This document shows positions 60,584-64,000 of a stretch of 64,000 nt of DNA, one piece after another. Each line of letters starts with the position of its first letter. Positions within the stretch are counted from its first letter, which is position 1. The translations under genes and the position numbers were made by a program. The notes under the pieces are model-generated. The model saw only the letters and a program-made list of their open reading frames with translations. It was not told the DNA's origin and ran no database searches. The stretch comes from Pseudomonas canadensis. Its GTDB lineage: Bacteria; Pseudomonadota; Gammaproteobacteria; Pseudomonadales; Pseudomonadaceae. Location: the NCBI RefSeq assembly GCF_000503215.1, contig NZ_KI628539.1, positions 558,001 through 622,000 on the forward strand, read 5' to 3'.

Positions 60584-60800
60584 GGCTATCTCGGGTTCCA
60601 AAGGGTGTGGAACGAAAAGAGGTGTCGGCCTACGCCGAACGGCGCGCATCCTACACCGGCCCTTCCCTGACCGTACAGCAAGCAGAGAAAAACCGGACAT
60701 TAGTCCGCGAAAGACCATCTAAGTTCTTTACTTGTAGCTTGTCGCTTCGAACTTGTCGCTGCGTAGTCCATAATGCGCGCCGGTTTTTGGGGTAATGGTC

Positions 60801-61610
60801 ATGAGTACAGAAGATCCGCGGTTTGCAGGCGTCGCCCGCTTGTATGGCATTGAAGGCCTGGAACGCTTGAAGGCGGCCCATGTGGCGATCGTCGGCGTCG
60901 GCGGCGTGGGCTCTTGGGCGGCGGAAGCCGTGGCCCGTTGCGGAGTGGGCGAGATTTCGCTGTTTGACCTGGATGATGTCTGCGTCAGCAACAGCAACCG
61001 CCAGTTGCACGCGCTGGACAGCACCGTGGGCAAGCCCAAGGTCGAGGTGATGGCTGAGCGCCTGCGCGGCATCAACCCGGATTGCACCGTTCATGCGGTG
61101 GCGGACTTCGTGACCCGTGACACCATGGCCGAATACATCACGCCGGACATCGACTGCGTGATTGACTGCATCGACGCGGTGAATGCCAAGGCCGCGCTGA
61201 TTGCCTGGTGCAAGCGCCGCAAGATCCAGATCATCACCACCGGCGGCGCTGGTGGGCAGATTGACCCGACGTTGATCCAGGTCTGCGACTTGAACCGCAC
61301 CTTCAATGACCCGTTGGCGTCGAAAGTGCGCTCGACCCTGCGCCGCGACTACAACTTCTCCCGCACCGTGACCCGTCATTACAGCGTGCCGTGTGTGTTT
61401 TCCACCGAACAGCTGCGCTATCCCAAGCCGGACGGCAGCATTTGTTTGCAGAAGAGTTTTGTCGGGGATGGCGTGAAGCTGGACTGCGCGGGCGGCTTTG
61501 GTGCGGTGATGATGGTGACGGCTACGTTCGGCATGGTGGCGGCCACCAAGGCGGTGGACAAGATCGTGGCCGGGGTGCGCAGGCCGTCGGAGCGGATCAG
61601 ACCCGCCTAG
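60801..61610 (+). CDS. tcdA: TcdA, tRNA t6A dehydratase (ct6A synthesis)
   Basis: A 269-aa E1-like enzyme (CsdL/YgdL) that cyclises t6A37 to ct6A on tRNA with ATP. The nucleotide-binding motif is IVGVGGVGSWAAEAVARCG, followed by DLDDVCVSNSNRQ and the adenylation-site region DCIDAVNAKAAL. The ATG at 60801 has GGGG 8-12 nt upstream; the ATG at 60795 is too close to that G run. In E. coli it works with CsdA-CsdE, which lie convergent to it here. Confidence 0.93.
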   Translation: MSTEDPRFAGVARLYGIEGLERLKAAHVAIVGVGGVGSWAAEAVARCGVGEISLFDLDDVCVSNSNRQLHALDSTVGKPKVEVMAERLRGINPDCTVHAVADFVTRDTMAEYITPDIDCVIDCIDAVNAKAALIAWCKRRKIQIITTGGAGGQIDPTLIQVCDLNRTFNDPLASKVRSTLRRDYNFSRTVTRHYSVPCVFSTEQLRYPKPDGSICLQKSFVGDGVKLDCAGGFGAVMMVTATFGMVAATKAVDKIVAGVRRPSERIRPA

Positions 61611-61636
61611 ATCTCACTGCTGAACATAGATCCAAA

Positions 61637-61725
61637 TGTGGGAGCGGGCTTGCTCGCGAATGCGGTGATTCAGTCAATGATGTATCTACTGACACTGCGC
61701 TTTCGCGAGCAAGCCCGCTCCCACA
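61637..61725. repeat. REPIN, TGTGGGAGCGGGC family
   Basis: Arms TGTGGGAGCGGGCTTGC and the complement, 89 nt overall, in the same orientation as the copy at 10568. It lies between the convergent tcdA and csdE genes and its right edge abuts the csdE stop. Confidence 0.9.
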
Positions 61726-61726
61726 C

Positions 61727-62140
61727 TTAGTTTTGTGTAAGGCTTAATGCCCGCATACGCTGCAGCACAGCGTTCAGGCCATTGCTGCGCGACGGTGACA
61801 GTTGGCGGGAAAGCCCCAGTTGCGCGAACCAATCCGGCAAGTCAACCGCCTGCAACTCCGCCGCCGACAACCCATTGACCCGCGCCAGCAGCAACGCCAC
61901 CAACCCACGAATCATCCGTGCATCACTGCTGGCGGCGAACTGCCAGTGGCCATCGTGCAACTGCCCGACCAGCCACACCAGGCTTTCGCAGCCCTGTACG
62001 AGATTGGCGTCGACTTTATCCTCATCGGGCAGGGCAGGTAGACGCTCGCCCCATTGCATCAGCATCCGCGCGCGCTGCTCCCAACTGCCGACGGCCTGGA
62101 AGGCTTCAAGCGCGGCAACGGCCTCTACCGGCAAGCTCAT
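61727..62140 (-). CDS. csdE: CsdE/SufE-type sulfur acceptor
   Basis: A 137-aa SufE-fold protein that accepts sulfur from a cysteine desulfurase on the Cys in NLVQGCESLVWL. Other family parts are WEQRARMLMQWGERLP and FAASSDARMIRGLVALLLA. It overlaps csdA by 4 nt, so the pair is co-translated. Symbol follows the csdA-csdE-tcdA grouping of E. coli; sufE would be equally defensible. Confidence 0.9.
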   Translation of the reverse strand: MSLPVEAVAALEAFQAVGSWEQRARMLMQWGERLPALPDEDKVDANLVQGCESLVWLVGQLHDGHWQFAASSDARMIRGLVALLLARVNGLSAAELQAVDLPDWFAQLGLSRQLSPSRSNGLNAVLQRMRALSLTQN

Positions 62141-63342
62141 CGCAGCATGTCCAGGGACTGGTCCAGCGCTTCGAAGAAGCGTTCCAAGTCATCGGAATCG
62201 TTATACAGCGCCAGGGACACACGAATCGCTCCCGACAGATGCATCGCCTTGAGCAACGGCATGGCGCAGTGATGCCCGGCGCGCACGGCAATGCCTTGCT
62301 CGGTCAGCAGATGAGCGAGGTCGGCGTTATGCACGCCCTCCACGACAAAACTCACCAGAGCGACCTGCGGTGATCCGAGTACGCGCACGCCATTGCGCGC
62401 GTTGAGTCCGCGCAACAAGTAGTCATGCAGCGCCGCTTCGTGGGCAACGACGGCCTGCTGGTCCAGCGAACTCAGGTAATCCAGGCTGGCGCCCAGGCCA
62501 ATCACGCTGGCAATCGGTGGTGTACCGGCCTCAAAACCCAGCGGCGCAGGGCGAAAGCTGGCGCTGTGGTAGTCGGCCTGCTGCACCATCTCGCCGCCAA
62601 ACTGCCAGTGGCGCAGGTGGTGCAGGGCTTCGTTGCGACCAAACAGCACGCCAACGCCATCCGGGCCATACAGCTTGTGGCTGGAAAATACATAGAAGTC
62701 GCAACCCAGGGCCTGCACGTCGTGACGACCATGGACGATACCTTGGGCGCCGTCGATCACGGTCAGCGCGCCGTGTGGCTGAGCGAGTGCCAGCAAGGCT
62801 TCCAGCGGCTGCCAGGCGCCGAGCACGTTGGACAGCTGGCTCACTGCCAATAACCGTGTACGCGGACCGATCAGCTCGGCAGCGGCAGCCAGGTCGATCA
62901 CGCCGTCATCGCCCAGCGGCAGTACCACCAGGTTCAGTGCGCGGCGCTTGGCCAATTGCTGCCAGGGCAGCAGGTTGGCGTGGTGTTCCAGGGCGCTGAT
63001 GACAATCTCATCGCCCGCATTGAATAAGTGCTCAAGGCCATAGGCCAGGAGGTTCAGCGCTGAAGTTGCGCCGTGGGTGAATACGATCTGCCCGCTGTCG
63101 CCTGCATTCAACCACTGCGCGACCTTGCTGCGGCTGTCTTCAAACGCCTGGGTCGCATGGGCGCCTGGCAAATGCTGGGCCCGGTGCACATTGGCTGCGC
63201 CGTTGGCGTAGTAATGGCTGATGGCATCCAACAAAGCCTGGGGTTTTTGCGTGGTGGCGGCGTTGTCCAGGTAGGTCTGGTCTTGCCGTTGCAGGGTGGC
63301 GATGGCCGGAAAGTCGGCGCGCCAGGGGGAGGGCACTAGCAT
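62137..63342 (-). CDS. csdA: Cysteine desulfurase CsdA (SufS class)
   Basis: A 401-aa PLP enzyme, the same length as E. coli CsdA, releasing sulfur from cysteine as persulfide. The PLP Lys is in FSSHKLYGPDGVGVLFG, the PLP-stacking His in SALEHHANLLPW, and the catalytic Cys in RAGHHCAMPLL (SufS/CsdA class II). A TTG at 63351 could start it, but the ATG at 63342 is preferred. It is upstream of csdE with 4-nt overlap. Confidence 0.92.
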   Translation of the reverse strand: MLVPSPWRADFPAIATLQRQDQTYLDNAATTQKPQALLDAISHYYANGAANVHRAQHLPGAHATQAFEDSRSKVAQWLNAGDSGQIVFTHGATSALNLLAYGLEHLFNAGDEIVISALEHHANLLPWQQLAKRRALNLVVLPLGDDGVIDLAAAAELIGPRTRLLAVSQLSNVLGAWQPLEALLALAQPHGALTVIDGAQGIVHGRHDVQALGCDFYVFSSHKLYGPDGVGVLFGRNEALHHLRHWQFGGEMVQQADYHSASFRPAPLGFEAGTPPIASVIGLGASLDYLSSLDQQAVVAHEAALHDYLLRGLNARNGVRVLGSPQVALVSFVVEGVHNADLAHLLTEQGIAVRAGHHCAMPLLKAMHLSGAIRVSLALYNDSDDLERFFEALDQSLDMLR

Positions 63343-63406
63343 GGTGTTCAAGACTCGTATAAGCGAGCCCCAGGGTCGGGGCCCGCTAGTGGCATCGAGT
63401 GGCTGC

Positions 63407-64000
63407 TTAGTTGTGAGCGTGCAGCGCTTCGTTCAGTTCGATGGCCGATTTGTGGGTTTTGCACTCCACGGCACCGGTCTCGGAGTTACGGCGGAACAGC
63501 AGGTCCGGCTGGCCGGCCAGCTCACGCGCCTTGACCACCTTGACCAACTGGTTCTGCTCGTCCAGCAACGCAACCTTGGTGCCGGCGGTGACGTACAGTC
63601 CCGACTCCACCGTGTTGCGGTCGCCCAACGGGATACCGATACCGGCGTTGGCGCCGATCAGGCAGCCTTCGCCGACCTTGATCACGATGTTGCCGCCGCC
63701 CGACAGGGTGCCCATGGTGGAGCAACCGCCGCCCAGGTCCGAGCCCTTGCCGACGAATACGCCCGCCGATACACGGCCTTCGATCATGCCCGGGCCTTCG
63801 GTGCCGGCGTTGAAGTTGACGAAGCCTTCGTGCATCACGGTGGTGCCTTCGCCCACGTAGGCGCCCAGGCGGATGCGTGCTGCGTCAGCGATACGCACGC
63901 CGCTCGGCACCACGTAGTCGGTCATTTTCGGGAACTTGTCCACCGAGAACACTTCCAGCAGCTCGCCACGCAGGCGGGCTTCCAGTTGGCGCTCGGCCAG
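63407..64000 (-). CDS. dapD: Tetrahydrodipicolinate N-succinyltransferase DapD (C-terminal part)
   Basis: The 3' part (197 residues) of DapD; the 5' part lies beyond the window, and the frame is open to base 64000. It makes N-succinyl-2-amino-6-oxopimelate in lysine synthesis. The visible region is a left-handed beta-helix with hexapeptide repeats (VRIADAARIRLGAYVGEGTT, FVNFNAGTEGPGMIEGRVSA, GGGCSTMGTLSGGGNIVIKV, GANAGIGIPLGDRNTVESGL). It acts upstream of DapE in the same pathway. P. aeruginosa DapD is 344 aa. Confidence 0.93.
   Translation of the reverse strand: MAERQLEARLRGELLEVFSVDKFPKMTDYVVPSGVRIADAARIRLGAYVGEGTTVMHEGFVNFNAGTEGPGMIEGRVSAGVFVGKGSDLGGGCSTMGTLSGGGNIVIKVGEGCLIGANAGIGIPLGDRNTVESGLYVTAGTKVALLDEQNQLVKVVKARELAGQPDLLFRRNSETGAVECKTHKSAIELNEALHAHN

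Noticed and set aside
59075..60670. Plus-strand frame of 531 aa opposite ndvB
   Set aside because: Antisense shadow with His/Arg/Gln-rich composition; ndvB has catalytic motifs and a terminator on the other strand.
1..64000. tRNA genes, CRISPR arrays, prophage or complete insertion sequences
   Set aside because: None seen on reading both strands; repeats present are REP/REPIN elements or the large palindrome, not regularly spaced arrays.

Overview
The window is chromosomal DNA of a Pseudomonas from the fluorescens group. The evidence is the complete wsp chemosensory operon (wspA-F and wspR), the P. aeruginosa-like order of lysS, ppc, adk, tsaB, mexL-mexJK and plsB, the high G+C third codon positions, and many REP/REPIN palindromes typical of this group. 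No tRNA, rRNA, CRISPR array or complete insertion sequence was seen.

Layout. 1-1250: a HigB/HigA-like toxin-antitoxin pair between imperfect direct repeats, upstream of kup. 1250-5220: kup, an old yellow enzyme, a truncated GNAT and a 61-aa orphan. 5227-6852: opgD. 7149-17350: a same-strand polyamine block (LysR, two aminobutyraldehyde dehydrogenases, YdcSTUV-type ABC importer, Tat-exported spermidine dehydrogenase). 17519-26791: a TerB-like gene and the wsp operon, ending in the diguanylate cyclase WspR. 26812-27581: a large inverted repeat. 27687-30375: prfB (with its programmed frameshift) and lysS. 30482-37228: envelope and unknown genes (TetR, lipoproteins, a MATCAP-like metalloprotease, an alpha/beta hydrolase, LptF). 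37414-46116: ppc, adk, tsaB and small conserved genes through rsmJ. 46117-51021: mexL with the divergent mexJK efflux operon. 51093-54795: two envelope proteins and plsB. 54978-60583: a cold-shock gene, rlmA, dapE and ndvB. 60801-64000: tcdA, the CsdA-CsdE sulfur transfer pair and the 3' part of dapD.

The most unusual segment is 34500-35330. Two short, low-GC, monocistronic genes with no assigned function lie between a conserved 108-aa gene and lptF. Each is preceded on the same strand by a perfect match to the HrpL-type sigma promoter (hrp box, GGAACC-N15-CCACNNA), and each ends at an intrinsic terminator. The first encodes a glycine- and glutamine-rich protein without cysteine or aromatic residues, whose N-terminus fits type III secretion rules. 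This looks like a small HrpL-regulated, possibly harpin-like unit away from any visible secretion cluster.

Functional links. SpdH would release 4-aminobutyraldehyde from spermidine in the periplasm, YdcSTUV could import the amine or aldehyde, and PatD would oxidise it to GABA. OpgD and NdvB both act on periplasmic or cell-surface glucans, and Wsp sets cyclic-di-GMP, so the window is rich in surface and biofilm functions. TsaB (t6A), TcdA (ct6A) and CsdAE form a tRNA modification and sulfur transfer theme.
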